DNA of 64,000 nucleotides from Luscinia megarhynchos (lineage: Eukaryota > Chordata > Aves > Passeriformes > Turdidae): NCBI GenBank assembly GCA_034336665.1, contig CM067566.1:15420330-15484329 (forward strand), written 5' to 3'. A model generated the notes under the pieces. That model worked only from the letters and a program-made list of their open reading frames with translations. It was not told where the DNA came from and searched no databases. A program made the position numbers and the translations under genes. Below, piece after piece: positions 13,330-26,700 of this stretch (position 1 is the stretch's first letter; every line of letters begins with the position of its first letter).

Positions 13330-16300
13330 ATCAAGCTTCCCACCCAAGCAAATTTGAAACTTCAGGTGAAGTTCAGCAGAACACTATTTCTCTCATATTT
13401 ATATATTAATTTAGATGCAAACAGAAAATCTGGGTGCTCAGGAGCTCCACAGGGAAATTTATTCACCAAGAACTGCTGACACAAGTGATCAAGTCCTTGT
13501 CTCTGTATTGTACAGGTTTACAGGATTTTTTTTTCCCCTCCAGTTACACATACAGAATTTCTTCAGGCATCTACAATAGGAATGTGTAACATAGCATACT
13601 ATTAAAGATAGAAAAATGCTTTAAGTTCTAAGGTCCTGAATCTTGCTCATGATTTAAAAACCTGGATAACAGAGAACATAAAAATTTCAGTGGCAAGATA
13701 TGAATATATATTCTAGCTTTTGACATGTCACTTACAATTCCAAACAGAGAAATAATAGAATGAAAAGAGGAAATGTCATGGAGTGGAGACTGGGGTGCAA
13801 CTGAACTTTTTCTGTCTGTACTTTTTTCAAGTGGTCCTTTTTTTGTCCCCTAAATTAATCATATTTTATCTAACATGCTTTACTGATGGCATCAATACAG
13901 ATAATATTGTTCTCAAAATATTTTCATTTCACCTTAATGACACTGACATCACTACAATTCCTACTTTAGATGTTCATATATATTCAGGTATACTTCTTAG
14001 TACTTTCAAGAAACCTGTTACATAAAAACTGCTGTGGTTTGTTTGTTTTTCTGAGTAAGATTAGTATTCATAAAAAGGTTATGACAGCAGACATTTAACT
14101 CTATCACTGAAAAGAGAAGAAATGCAGTTCTGCAAGATTCTTCACAAGTATGTCTCAATCATACATGTAAGAGCTGCAAAGAAATCTCTGTATCTGATAA
14201 TTTCCACCAGGGAGGATGTAAAACAACATCATCAGAGGTTACATAAAATGGGTGCAGCTCTCATGAACCTGAATAAGACCAATGGACTGTTCAAACTGGA
14301 CAAGAGCTTCTTGCATCAGGCTTCACAGCAGCACAGTACTCTACATCTCATCACAAAGCCCTGAGTGTGTGTTTCAGGGGTTTTCAGGAGTTGAAGTCAG
14401 TAGCTCTCTTGCTGGCAAATATAAATGCATTGTATCTGAAAGAGACAGTGTTATGTATTTGTCAACGTTTTCCTTTCAGTTTGGCAGCGTAAATTCTGAG
14501 GATGAGTGAGTGAGTGGATGGGAAAAGAGCCCAAGTCACACAAGGGAATTGACATGTCAGTGCCCATTGTTGACTAGAAGCTCCTTAGCATGCTGCTATG
14601 AATCAACAGACATTTCTACTTTCACACTTACAGAGATCTGTTATAAAAGACATCCCAGAGCTCCGTTTCATCTTGCTTGCCTTACAATGTTTATATGCTG
14701 CCACTGGGACAGAGAACAGATGTGATGGATTAACTAGCAATAAATCATATGGTGGTGAACACACAGCATTATCATTCTGCAGAGGTAGCATTAAGTACTG
14801 CTCTAGAAAAAATGTTAACATTTCTCTGTAAATAAATGTTTCTTTGTCCCATACATGACCATCCCACTCTCCAAAAAGTGGTGCTTTACTTCACTTCTTA
14901 AAACTGTATTAAGTATTCAAACAGGTTTAGTGGTAATGAAGATTAATCACAGTCTTCAAAGCTGTGATACTGAGCACCATGTCCCACCATTTCTCCATCA
15001 TTAAAGCTAATGAAGAAAGTTTCTTACAACTGATAGAACTCCCACCAACAAAGCTGCAACAAAAATGAAGCCCTGCCAGTCCAGTCACATCCTCCCCAGG
15101 GTGCACTTCTACTCCCCCAGCATCTATTTTCTGATGGCAAGATGCCGACTCCTACAACCTCCACAAGGAACCCAAGAGTCATAACATCCCTCATTAGTAT
15201 TTGCACACCATCTGGTGACTATTACTGAATTAACTTCTCACAGAAAATAAGTTTTTAGAATATAAGCATAAAATTAAGGCTTTGATATGAAATATTACTC
15301 TTCTCCTCCCTCTCCCCACCCCAAAAAACTGTGGAATTTTTAAGAGAGAAGAAAGTGGAACGTGAGAAAGATACACTTTAAAAAAGCAAAGAGTCTTTCA
15401 AGTGACTCCATTGTCCTTCTTCCCAACTCATGATGGTATAATTTAGTGCACATATGGGCTGTTTAGGTACAGCTTTTACTCTATTTGGTTTAGTTAAATA
15501 GCATGCACACTTGTTGGGTGCTGGAAAAAACGAGTGATAATTTTATAGTTTTTTTACTCCAATCTACCATTTTTTTCTGTGAAGACACTCATAAGATTAA
15601 ACCCCTGTGTGTTTCATTTATCTCAGCAAATCCCCAGGTGCTACAAGGGCCTTTGTATTTTGAAGTTCATTTCCCCTGTAGTACTACCCTGGGAGAAGAG
15701 AATAAGGTAAATCTTCAGGTTTGAAGTACCAGTTAAGGGATTTTTTTTTTCCTTTGGGAAGGGAAGAGGAAAAGCAAGAATGTTTTTGTAGTTTGATTTC
15801 TTTGCATTACTTTTAGTGATATTTTTTTCAAAGGGAAGAAAATTCTGGCATATATTAACCAATGACTTGATTTCACTGTTTGCAATTAGAAATTAATCAC
15901 CAACTCCAATTTAGAGTGAAGCTGTGACAACACAATATAACTGTCCTGGTATTTATTGGTTAAAATAGAAAAAAGTTATCTCCAAACAAACCAGTGATAT
16001 AACTGTCTATTCAGATAAACCACTAGGTTTCAAAGAAGCAAAAGTTTTGATGCTATGGAAATTTTAGGAAAAACAGCTGTTCAGGTTACATGCAGCAGTT
16101 ATCTTTTAAATTAAATACATTGGTAATATTAAAGGAATTTTAATGCAACTGCAAAAAATTAAAAATAAAATACCAAGGACCATATGGTACTGCCATAAAA
16201 CATTTATGTCCAAATATTTGCTCTCATTCTCATCCAATGAAAACAAAGTCCCAGCTAGGAAGCAGAACTCATTTCTCTCTAACAACCAGTAAAATATCCC

Positions 16301-17802
16301 CCTGCCAAATTACAAACTACAGCAAGCAAATTCCTCCTTGCCAGTCTTAACTGAAGTCAAACTTTGTCAGAGAAGGCAGGATGTATTTCAAAAGTTGGAC
16401 TTAAACATTTTATGATTCACCAAAAGGCCCCACTTTATCACAGTCCTTGTAAAAAAACTGCAGTGAGGATGATTTTTCTCACTAAAGCACTTAAATTCTT
16501 TACATGTTAACACTGAAATATATGGGTTAGTGATGTCCAGCATATGTGCAGCTGTTTGCGAGATCAGAATCTATGATTTGTTTCTTAATCAATACTTTAA
16601 CCAAGAGAGATTGAAAGTTATTTGAATTGCTGGTCCTGGAAATGTTAGATGTCTGATTTCAAGTTTAAGGGCTCCAGATTCCACAGGTTAAACCTCTTCA
16701 GTTATAATGCTGAACATTCTGGCCCAAATCCAACAAAACACTTAAACACATGCTTGACCTAAAACACAGAGACAGCTGCAGAGAACTTAAAAGTTAAGAA
16801 TTTACAGGACCAAGGAAAGAATGCTTAATACCATTCAGGATCAAGCCTAAATACCATCAATCTCTTTTAAAGACTTTGATTTCTGAAGGTTCTTCCTTCT
16901 GTAATTTAACATAGAGCTATATGACAATCTGGCTGGTCTGTTCAAACCTCATTGGCATCAGGTTCATCTATATTAATATTTTATAAAGAAAAAAAAAGAA
17001 ACTCTAATGAGCTTTCTGTAATTTTAGAAGGGGGGAAATGTAAGCACTGTCTTAGTCTAAAGCATACTGATCCTTGACTCCAGTACAACTCAGTCCTTAA
17101 TTTAAGCCATGCCACAACAGACCAAGATGGCAAAGAAATTAAAAGAAATTCACACAAACTCAAAAACATAAATAAATACCAAACAGACTTTTAAAAATCA
17201 AGTATAAGCTTTTCACTTGTGGTTTTGAACAGACCTTTTGCTTTGTACAAGATGCTCACCAAATGCATCTCATGTACAGACTCAGTGGAGTCACAAATAG
17301 CACTGCTTGTGCAATCACACTCATCAGAGACTCTGGGTGTCTCTGCCCATAGCAGCCAGCTCAGGGCACACTGAGCTTGCCCTGAGGATACCTTTGGACC
17401 AGGCAGCAGAGCTCAGCACCCACATCCTCCAAGCACAATTCACTGGGCACTAGCACCGAATTTTCATTCATTAAATATCCCTGCATCTTTGCCTTCATGG
17501 TGCAGTTCTTGAAGGATCCACCCCTTCTGAAAAGCAGGACTTAGTGACCATATTAAAGCTTTACAGAGCATTGCTCCCTGTGGAGCTGAAGCTCTCCCAC
17601 TCCACTGTGCTGGGCTCCGTGCTCACCTCCAGCACATCCTTGGAGGAGGGGACAGCTCCATCCAAACCCCTCAGCACTGGAAATCATACTCATGCCTCAC
17701 TGTGTTTTCAGCTCCTTCAGCCTTCTGTCTGGTTAATATGAGGTGGCTTTAGCCTGCATTTCTTTGCTGTGTTGTTTTGACTTCTAAAAACAAAGAGACT
17801 TT
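13330..17802. other. AT-rich unique sequence
   Basis: No exon, RNA gene or transposable element was recognised. ORFs of 60-80 codons occur in several frames on both strands and look like noise. A mildly GC-richer patch at about 17280-17720 carries a 65-codon plus-strand ORF of no recognisable family. Confidence 0.55.
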
Positions 17803-18045
17803 GAATCATAAAAAAGTTTGGGTTGAAAGCTCATCTAGTTCCAGCCCCTCTGCTGTGGGCAGGAACACCTTTCACAGGACCAAGCTGCTCAAAGCTCCCT
17901 CCAGCCTGTCCTTGAACACTTCCAGGGTTGGGGCATCCACAATTTCTCAGGGCAACCTGTGCCAGGGTCTCACCACCCTCACGGTAAAGAATTTTTTTCT
18001 AATATCCAATCTAAACCTACTCAGTTTCAAGCCATAGTGTCCATT
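17803..18045 (-). mobile_element. CR1 LINE 3' fragment with end of ORF2
   Basis: On the minus strand the frame reads FRLDIRKKFFTVRVVRPW and then HRLP. It meets a TGA (17947-17949, plus-strand TCA) where a CGA arginine codon is expected, continues EIVDAPTLEVFKDRLEGALS, and reaches what looks like the natural ORF2 stop at 17872-17874. The 3' tail follows to about 17803. This is the best-preserved ORF2 C terminus in the window. The in-frame TGA fits CpG decay. It is a 5'-truncated, inactive fragment. Confidence 0.93.
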
Positions 18046-18423
18046 CTTCCATAATTCTCAGGTTTTTTCCTCATGCATATAAAGGGAATTATAGTTTTCA
18101 GAGCCACTTTAGTGTAAAGGTAGCACAGACTTTAAGAGAGGAGGGTATCTATTGTTTTTTATGAAGGCATTATTCATTTCTCCAAATAGAAAAATAGTTT
18201 GATTTCTTTCTCTTAAAAGAGGGAACTAAGCTGCTTCCTAAAGATTCTTATCAGAAAAAGATAAGGCTGAAGAGGCATTGCTGTCATGAAAACTGACCCT
18301 TATGTGTAACTCAGAATGCAGATGACTTTTTTTTTTAAATTTTGTATTGAATAGGAGCACAGCACAGGCTTTTAACAGAAAAAGCCTATTTATGTGTTTT
18401 CTGCAGTAAGGAATCATAGGGTT

Positions 18424-18438
18424 AAAAAAAAAAAAAAA
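18424..18438. repeat. A15 homopolymer
   Basis: Fifteen uninterrupted A on the plus strand. There is no recognisable retrocopy body upstream. Confidence 0.8.
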
Positions 18439-18998
18439 CTATGTAAATTGTTTCATTGATTTTGAAACATGTATTACAATGATTCATTTAAGAAAGTGCC
18501 CTCAATTTCCAGCTTCAGAGTGTTGCTTTGCTTTTGTCTATAACCTTCTAGAATTTTCTTCTCTATTTTAGTTCTTACCAGGACTAAGTAACCTCCTCTG
18601 ATAAGAAAACAGATGGAGATCTCAGAATCTTTCATTGCAAAGCATATTTTAAAAAAATATTGTAACCATTCTTTTTTTTCCCTCCAACACTCTCCAAAGT
18701 ACCATCTTTCTTAAAAAGTGTGTGCCAAAACTGAACTCAAGGCCCCATTAGATTTTCATCAGACCACCAAAACAATATCATTTTCCTATCCTTTACTTGA
18801 GATTTCTCCACCTGATATATTGAAGCACAGCTGAGTTGGCAGCTCACCTTTAGCTGATTATTTACCAGAACTCAAAAGCCTTTAAAAGCCAGAACAAGGG
18901 TCTCCATTTTCCAAACACTGCCTTTGTCCCAAATCCATCTCCATTTGGCCATACTGCAACACACATTGCACACCTCTACTTACCTAAACAACAATCTG

Positions 18999-19021
18999 AG
19001 ATCACTGTTTATCAGTGATCT
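18999..19021. repeat. Perfect 9 bp inverted repeat with TTTAT loop
   Basis: The arms AGATCACTG and CAGTGATCT are exact reverse complements around a 5-base loop. The pairing does not extend outward. No RNA family was recognised. Confidence 0.7.
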
Positions 19022-20280
19022 GCCATGTTCATCTTCAGCCACTTTCCCATCTGAAATACTTATGAGTAATACAAATTTTCCATCTAAAACAGTGCCATTG
19101 AGTAACAAGTGAATTTTATATCAAAGTCTGTCAGTTAACTATGAAGCAGATCCAGTAAAGCTCTTGGCACACGTTTAAACCTTAAGCACTTTACTCACAC
19201 TGATGTTAAGTACCTTGTTGTCTGCACACCCAGGACTCTGCTACAGAAGAGAAATAAAATACACTAGCACAATCGATCTGTACAACCAGGATTCCAGGTC
19301 TGGCATGTCATTCAGAGATCTCAGGGTAGCCAGCAATAACATTTAATACAAACAGAAAAAGCTGAACTCAGACTGAGAAACAATTCACTAAAACAGTGAC
19401 TCTTTTGTGCAGAAAGTGTTAGGATTCTTTTATCTCGTTCTTGTATTTTGTATAACACTTGTACATGAAAAGCTGGGGTTTAGACAATAAAATACTTCTT
19501 GCTTTGAACATTTTTTTTTTAATTCACTCTACTTACAGGAAAGGTCACAGCCACTTTCCTTGCACTGTGTGTGGAAGGATTAATCCCCCAACCTGGGTTT
19601 GTATTTGATGATACAGTTTTGGCTTACAAGAGAACATTGTTTGGAAAATCTGTATTTCTATATACCCACATCTCCCCCTTCCCCCAACCTAGCTCACAAT
19701 TTTTATTATTGCTGGTGATTGGATTTTAAAAGAAAGACCATTGTTATGGGCTCATAACACTCCCTCTGAAAGAAAACAGGAAAAAAAAGGAAAATGTACA
19801 AATTTAGCATAGTTATCCTGTTTCAACTCTTAACATGCTGGATGCTCTCTTAAAGGATACTGCTTATTTTGCCTTCAAAGTTGTCTTTTCATCAACAGAG
19901 GGACAAATTTATTTTAAACCTGTTTCAAACCTAAACCATCAAATACCTCGTACACACACAATAGAATTTTCTTTTGTCTCTATCAGAGGCTATAGCATTG
20001 GTCAAGCTATGGCTGGAATACTGTAGAGATATTGATTAGCTCTCACTTGTTCTCTGAATTAAAAATTGCAGTTCACAGATAGAGATTCAACAGTTCATCC
20101 AAGTAAATCCAAGATATTTTTGTATTTGTCATCACATCCTCTAGATATTTTTAGTCTTATTCAAGTTCCTCTGAAAGGAGGTACAATGTAAGTGCTGCTT
20201 TCTAGGGGCCACCTTTAAAGCAAGGGCATAGAGCATTACTTCATCTTTCATTATGTATATCACACATTTCTAAATGTGAT

Positions 20281-20770
20281 ATCAATGTAGTGTAAGCTGC
20301 TAAATACATCCTCATTTGCATATATGTAGAGTGAGATTTGCTGCTACTTCCACAGCTAGCTAATGCCGCATCTTAGTGGTATTACACAGAAAATGTAAAT
20401 TGGGGAATCCCTGATTTATCTTGTACAGCAGAAGAAAACCCTGATTTACAATTATTTAGGTTTTGAAATCCGTAATATGGGAATAATGGCAGGGAAAAAA
20501 ATGGGCTGGATGCATTTTTTCAAATGACTCGTGCGAGATAAAATAAATTCCCATGTTATTTTATGTATTTGGGGTATTAATTTTACTCGGGTCACAGGAA
20601 AACAGCTACACTTTCATTAATGAAATGCTCTTAGGCTAATTTCCATTTGTATGCAAGCAACATCCTCAGGTTTAGTACATGCACACAGTCATACATACTT
20701 ATTCCGATATCTGCATGAGAAGAAAGCGAACAGGCTGTTGATTTATTACACACAAATTGAATGAATAAGA
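20281..20770. promoter_or_regulatory. Candidate conserved non-coding element or enhancer
   Basis: This roughly 490 bp block is compositionally unlike its flanks. It has few homopolymers, several retained CpGs and dense transcription-factor-like motifs. It contains an exact octamer site ATTTGCAT (20314-20321; reverse complement ATGCAAAT, the POU/Oct consensus) and a perfect 14 bp palindrome TTTCATTAATGAAA (20612-20625) with overlapping TAAT homeodomain cores. No ORF spans it. Such features are common in vertebrate conserved enhancers, but conservation cannot be seen from one sequence, so the call is an inference. Confidence 0.35.
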
Positions 20771-21240
20771 TAACATTTTATTAGCAAGATACCATTATAA
20801 AAATGACTATAAATGGATACAATACAATACAAGTGGTATATTGCCTTATCAGTAAATCTACTGTATGCTAGGACCTGGTACATGTTGTAATAAAAAGATA
20901 ATTAAAAGTATTGAATCACAGAACCATACCAAGAAATAGCCCAGTAACAACAAGATCCATTAGTGAAACAGTATGTACTGCCAACCAGGTTCAAAAAAGA
21001 CTAAAAAGTGAAGTCAATTTTTAAGGAAGCAGAAAATAAATCTGAAGTCCAGGCAGTAAAAGAATAAAGAAGGGGAGTATTTTTCTGACTTTCTCTAAAA
21101 TAGACAAGAAAATTACTTGGCACAAGGATTTTTTGTTTGAGGACTTTATCTCATGCCTTTAGTGAGTGTATTTTTGAGAAGGTGGTATTCACAATCTTCA
21201 ACTGTAATAACATACCTGTAGAAATATTTCAGAAGGCTTT

Positions 21241-21332
21241 ATTTTGTAGTTTGGTGAGTTTTTTTGTTGGGTTTGGTTTCGGTTTGGGGAATTTTGGGGG
21301 TTGATTTTTTTGTTTGTTTATTTGTTTTTATG
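21241..21332. repeat. G/T-rich low-complexity tract
   Basis: About 90 bp of almost pure G and T on the plus strand, with G3-G5 clusters separated by T runs. It is low complexity and has weak G-quadruplex potential. No repeat family was recognised. Confidence 0.75.
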
Positions 21333-23741
21333 AACAGCACTGTCTAGCTTTGGAAATCGTCAGCCCTCCCCCTTTCCCCTCAGGTCAACTGCTTCCCCTC
21401 CCTCCCTCTGGTCAGTTTAATATGGAGATGCTGCCTGAGCCGTGTTGTACAGAATAAGCACACAACATTCTCTCCTGGGAGCTGGTTCATGCAAAACACT
21501 GCCCTACTGAGAGAGTGGAAATTTACCCATAAGACATTCTTCCAGCAGCAAGACTCCAGAGGAAACCTGATCAGAATTTTTAAAGACGTGCCGTGATTTT
21601 CTGTATAATTCGTACAAAGTTTCAGGGAGAAAAAATATAAACCAAATGTTTAAGGTTTGTTATGCTTGGTCTTGACCAGAAACAGATTGAGATATAGTCT
21701 CATTTGGGGATAGAAACTGAAAAGAAGACAGCACTGGATCATTTTCCACATATTTTCTGCTGCTATGTGTTCTCCTGTGATTTCTTTTTGGTTTTTTTCC
21801 CTACTTCTGACTATCAGTTTATAGTCTCTGCAGCATTTCAGCTGATCAATACACCAGCTCTCCCCCTTCCACACAGGCAGAATCTTACTTGTTTTAATAC
21901 ATGCTGCTGGTATTTGCAAAGTAAAAAACATTCCTTTTTACTGCTTAAGTTTGTATCACTGATTTATTAAAAATTATACCTCCAAGTAACATAGAACATA
22001 AGAAAGGTGATAATTTTTAAGTTGTTATTTCTTAAATACTCCTGAAAAATAATGTAGGAGAATAGTGAATATAAAATCTCTTTTAAGAAAGAAACCTTTA
22101 ATTTTGGGCCTGATCCAAAGCCCAATGAATGCTCCTCCTTACTTGTGAGTTTGACTTGAACCAGCTTTTTATTGTTTAATCTTACCCCTGATCGATTTCA
22201 GCAGCACAGCTCCCACAATCTTTTATTATCACAATAAATTTTACTTTTTTATTTTCATAGTATCTAAAAGTTGCAACTAGGGTAGGATCCAGTATGCCAA
22301 GTGCTATTTAGAAACTCCTTTTTAAATGACAGCCCTTTCCTTCCTTCAGAGGTTTCAGTTGTTTTGTCAGTTTGCAGACACAGCCCACATCAGGCAATGG
22401 TGGCAAAATCAGACCTGATGAATCAGTGAAGTTTGCCATGTGAATAAGGACTTTGCAGAACTAAACTTTTATATGCCAACATCTTTAGGAGTGGAAACAT
22501 TTCTCACTTTTAATCTTAAGCAAACTAACAACCCTTAATAAGATACAGTACCAGAAACTTTTTTCTCTCATCTCACTTCCTGCAGTGATAGGGAGATTGT
22601 TTTACCCTTCTCTGCAACAGTACTGAGATGCTAAAAACATTCTGTGAACAGGTTTTTAAATTATATTAAAAGTAGATCTAGGAGTTACAAAAATTATGTG
22701 ACAGAAGGAGAATTTAACAATGTGAGTTCAAATTTGGTGTATGTAGATTAGCAAAAGAAGACTGAGATGTGATTACAACACTTAAGATCCTTAAAAGAAG
22801 AAATCACCAAGCTGTAAATGACTTCTAAATTCTTCAGAAAACAGGTGGAACAGGGAACCATGACTGGAATTTATTTACAGATAAATATGAAAAAGAAAGT
22901 ACAATTGTATCAATGGCAGCAAAAGATTATTGGAAGTACCAAGAGGTGGATTCCCCACATCCAGATAAATTTGAATCAAAATCAGTGTGAAAATCAACAT
23001 TAGCCAAACAAAAATAACTAGTATAATTGAAGAGATAATCAGTGAAATTCTGTGGCCTAGACAAAAGACATCTAAATACAGTATTGATAAATGTAAAAAT
23101 CAGAAAAACTACACATTCAGATGAAAATAAGGATTTTTATTTCATTTTGGTACTAAGAAACGTATGTTTCTGCTAAAAAAGTTTCTACTTTGGAGAAACA
23201 TGCTTCTTGGACACATGTATACATCAGCTCCTGTAAGATCCTTGGTACTTCACTCCAAACTCCATTCTTTGAACTCATCATTATTACTTTTCCTTCATAT
23301 TTTCTAAAAATTCAGGTAGTATGGACCTTTCTAGACCACGTCACATAGGAACCATGAACCTGCAATTCATGTCACCAGTGGAAGCTTCCCTTTTGCTGTA
23401 AAATGTCTGATGCTATGTACAAAAGCCACACATACAGTGCAAGTTTCAGATCAATAACATAAAGTAAGTCACTCCTTAAACAAATGTCAATATTGAATGG
23501 TGTGACTCTTCTGCCCCATTCAGTTGGAGGAGAAATATGTGTCTCTCAGTGAGCCAGAAAGCTTGCATGCCAAATGAGCAACTAACACAGCTTAAACAAG
23601 GAATGCTTGGCAAAGGCATGTGTTGCATTTCCTGCACTTCTTGAGAGTTGAGGCACTGTGTTCAGCAAAACACTTTCAATGCATCTACTTTTTCCCTGGA
23701 ACTTAAAATTTCCTCTTGTGCATCGAAGAGTCTGTTTTTCC

Positions 23742-23756
23742 TTTTTTTTTTTTTTT
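23742..23756. repeat. T15 homopolymer
   Basis: Uninterrupted T run followed by a C and more T. Plain low-complexity sequence. Confidence 0.75.
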
Positions 23757-26700
23757 CTTTTTTAAAGCAGGAACTGTGATTTTAAAGTTATGTCTGTAAG
23801 TGGAAACCAGGGCAGTGATTTAGAAGGGGAATACACAGCATCTTCTTGGAAACTAGTGTACAGCATTTTATTCTACTGTGCATATCCATGAATCTGCTTT
23901 TCAACAACACCACAGTGAGTAAGTAACCTTATGAAGATCAAAAGACCACAGGTTTTTTTTCTAGGGCTAAAATAACTAGCACACAGACAAGAAATATAAC
24001 TTTGCCTAAATCCAGATGTCACACCTGTTACAGCCTCAAGAAGAGGTCCCAATATAAGGAATACAGTAGCTTTAAATTCATTAAACATTTCTATTTATGA
24101 AGATACATAGAAACCTTGGACCAGAAGATATGGTGATTTCAAAAACACTCTCCTAGTGAGCAAGGAAATTCACTGTTGATTACTATGCAAACATAGTATG
24201 GATCACAAAAATGTAGTGATTTGAAAGTGTAAACCTGAGTGTAGAGCCTAAACTCGTCTTTAGACTGTATACATTGGACAGCAGCCATGCCTTGGCAGTG
24301 AGCAGCGTGTATTGCATGTAAGAGAGTACAGTGCAGGGATCCAGTAATCATAATCATATGGAAAACATTTGTTTTATTTGCATTACAAAAGCAAGATTTG
24401 CCATGAATCTAGTGGCTTAAAAGCTTTTAGAAAGTAGTGGAAGGCAAAGGAAATAAAAATGATTGGTTAGCAATTCCTTCAAGGTACGTCTATTTCCATA
24501 TAAGTTAATTTTAATAGGGAAAAATATGTATCAATCATGTATATCTATAACATAGGATATAAAAAATATTTGATTATTACTATCAGATTATTTCCTTTGA
24601 AAATTTTCTTAAAAATTCCTGCTTACATTAAAATTTTACACCAAGCCATACAGCCCAATATAAAATGCATTAATTAGCTATAGCTTTTGTATGCCACACT
24701 AATAGTTAGAATATGAAAATACCTGTAATGTGTGAATTAGACAGATAACAGAGATATAAATTTAGACAGAAACTTGCCCAAACTTTACAAGTTAAAAAAA
24801 AATCAACAACTTATTTAATTTCCATTAATGAGAATGAGAAAATATGCTATTGGAAAAAGACCTTTCGAAAAGCAAAGAGCAATTATGCTTCATGCTCAAA
24901 AGACCACAGATTCCACATAAAACTCACAATGCGCTGCCAATTATTTGGAGTTCAAATTCTCTTATTGTAGCAATTGAAACAATCTCAAAGAGTGCAAAAA
25001 TTACCGAGTTGAAAAATCTGTTCTTTAAAGTTTATGTGCATTCATTTTGCACATAAACGATCTTAAAATATTTCAGAAGGTGCTGTACTTTCTAGTTTTA
25101 AAAGTAAAAATAACATCTATCACTTTAGTAACACTGTTAGACATCTTTTAAATAGATATTTAACAGAATTACAGACATGTTGGAGAAGATAGCTTATATT
25201 CACTGAAAAGGCTACTGTAGTGCATTAGTCTTTAGATAAAGTAATAGGATCTTTTCCATGTATTAACGATCCTCCATACAAAAGATTTCTTAAAACTTTT
25301 TTAACAGCTTTATCAAGTCAAGGTTACAAAGCACAAGTGGGTAGCTAAATGATACATGGTTAGTAAGAAAGGTATTGCCTGAACCCATTTTGATTGCTTT
25401 AGGAAAAAGAGGCATTTGCAAGGTTTGCTTCTTTAAAACTAAAGTATATTTTAAAATTTACAATAGCATAACAAAGCAATAGTCCTGTAGTGCAGATTTT
25501 TTTACTATCTCGCTTGCTTCTAAAGAATCTTTAGCAGACCAATACAATTTAAGCTGCAATGCATTGATTTGTCCCTTCTGACATGATCACAGAGACCAGC
25601 ACCACACTAAAACCTCCAAAATTTGTTGCTGACTTTCCATTTGCAGCTCTGGTAATTGCAAAGTCTAGCAAAAGCAATGCTAATTTTATGCTATAAATAA
25701 CTGTTTTAAAAGCAATTTTTACTTAAAATGTAGAGATATATTCTATTCCAGTCAAATTCCTGTTGATACAAATAACAGCTATATATTTAAGAAGGTGGCT
25801 AAATATATCTATTCTAGCATTTGCCTATCCATGTGCACATTTATCTACCCAATATCCATCATTCCACCAATGATTCAAGTACTAATAAATGTGTATTTGC
25901 TTCTGGTTCCCACTTCTTTGTCTTAATCAAGAGTGTCCAGAAAGACTTGTACACCTACACCTACAATTTGTCCATTTTCCTGGTTCAAATTTCAAATCAC
26001 TCAGGATCAGGAAATATAAACCCAGGCATTTGGCAAAGCACCCAAAAGTAATAGGAAAAAATACGTTGCGTGGAACAAACGACGAATCAGTCTTTTATTC
26101 ATTTTTCTGCAAGGTTTGTAGCAAATAAATGAGCCTTTCTTTTTGGTGCTACCACAGCATAAAAAGAGAATCACTGGAACATGCTGGAATAGCCATAAAA
26201 AGTGAATAAAAAATAGCAAGAATGACTCTCAAATGCCTACATAAAGCTAAGTCAGGGCTATAAAAACTGCTGCATCTAATTCCATAATTTCTTTCTGCGT
26301 TTTCATGCAGTCAGCCATTCTGAATTGTCCTGGAGTTTGCTGTCCAAGGATATTGAAAAAAACCTCATCTAATCCATAATAAAAATTATTTCTTTATTAT
26401 CATTATTTCCTATTGATGTCATCATTGCTAAAACAGGGTGTTAACTTCAAACCAAATAATTACCAGAAGAGGGTGTTCACCCTTTTACTTGTCCTCCCCA
26501 AGATTTTTTATAAACATATCTTTTATTTGATTTTCTGTACACCCCTTAACAGTTTGTGAATGTTCATTTCTCCCTAAGATATGAATATATTATACTAAGG
26601 GATATTATATAAATGAGACCATTATTCAAAATGAGAATCTTCTCTACTAACAGCATCACTATTTGCAGAGTATGGGACAAAATAAATGTCTCCCATGAGT

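Larger units (their letters stand above)
18046..20280. other. AT-rich unique sequence with small hairpin
   Basis: Contains an A15 run at 18424-18438 and a perfect 9 bp hairpin at 18999-19021. No gene or transposable element was recognised. The GAATCATAGGG just before the A15 run resembles a CR1 end by only ten bases and is not called. Confidence 0.55.

Noticed and set aside
18413..18423. CR1-like GAATCATAGGG before the A15 run
   Set aside because: Ten matching bases without a tail are not enough to call an element.
20913..20935. CR1-like end GAATCACAGAACCATA
   Set aside because: The similarity is limited to about 16 bases; the following sequence does not match the CR1 tail.
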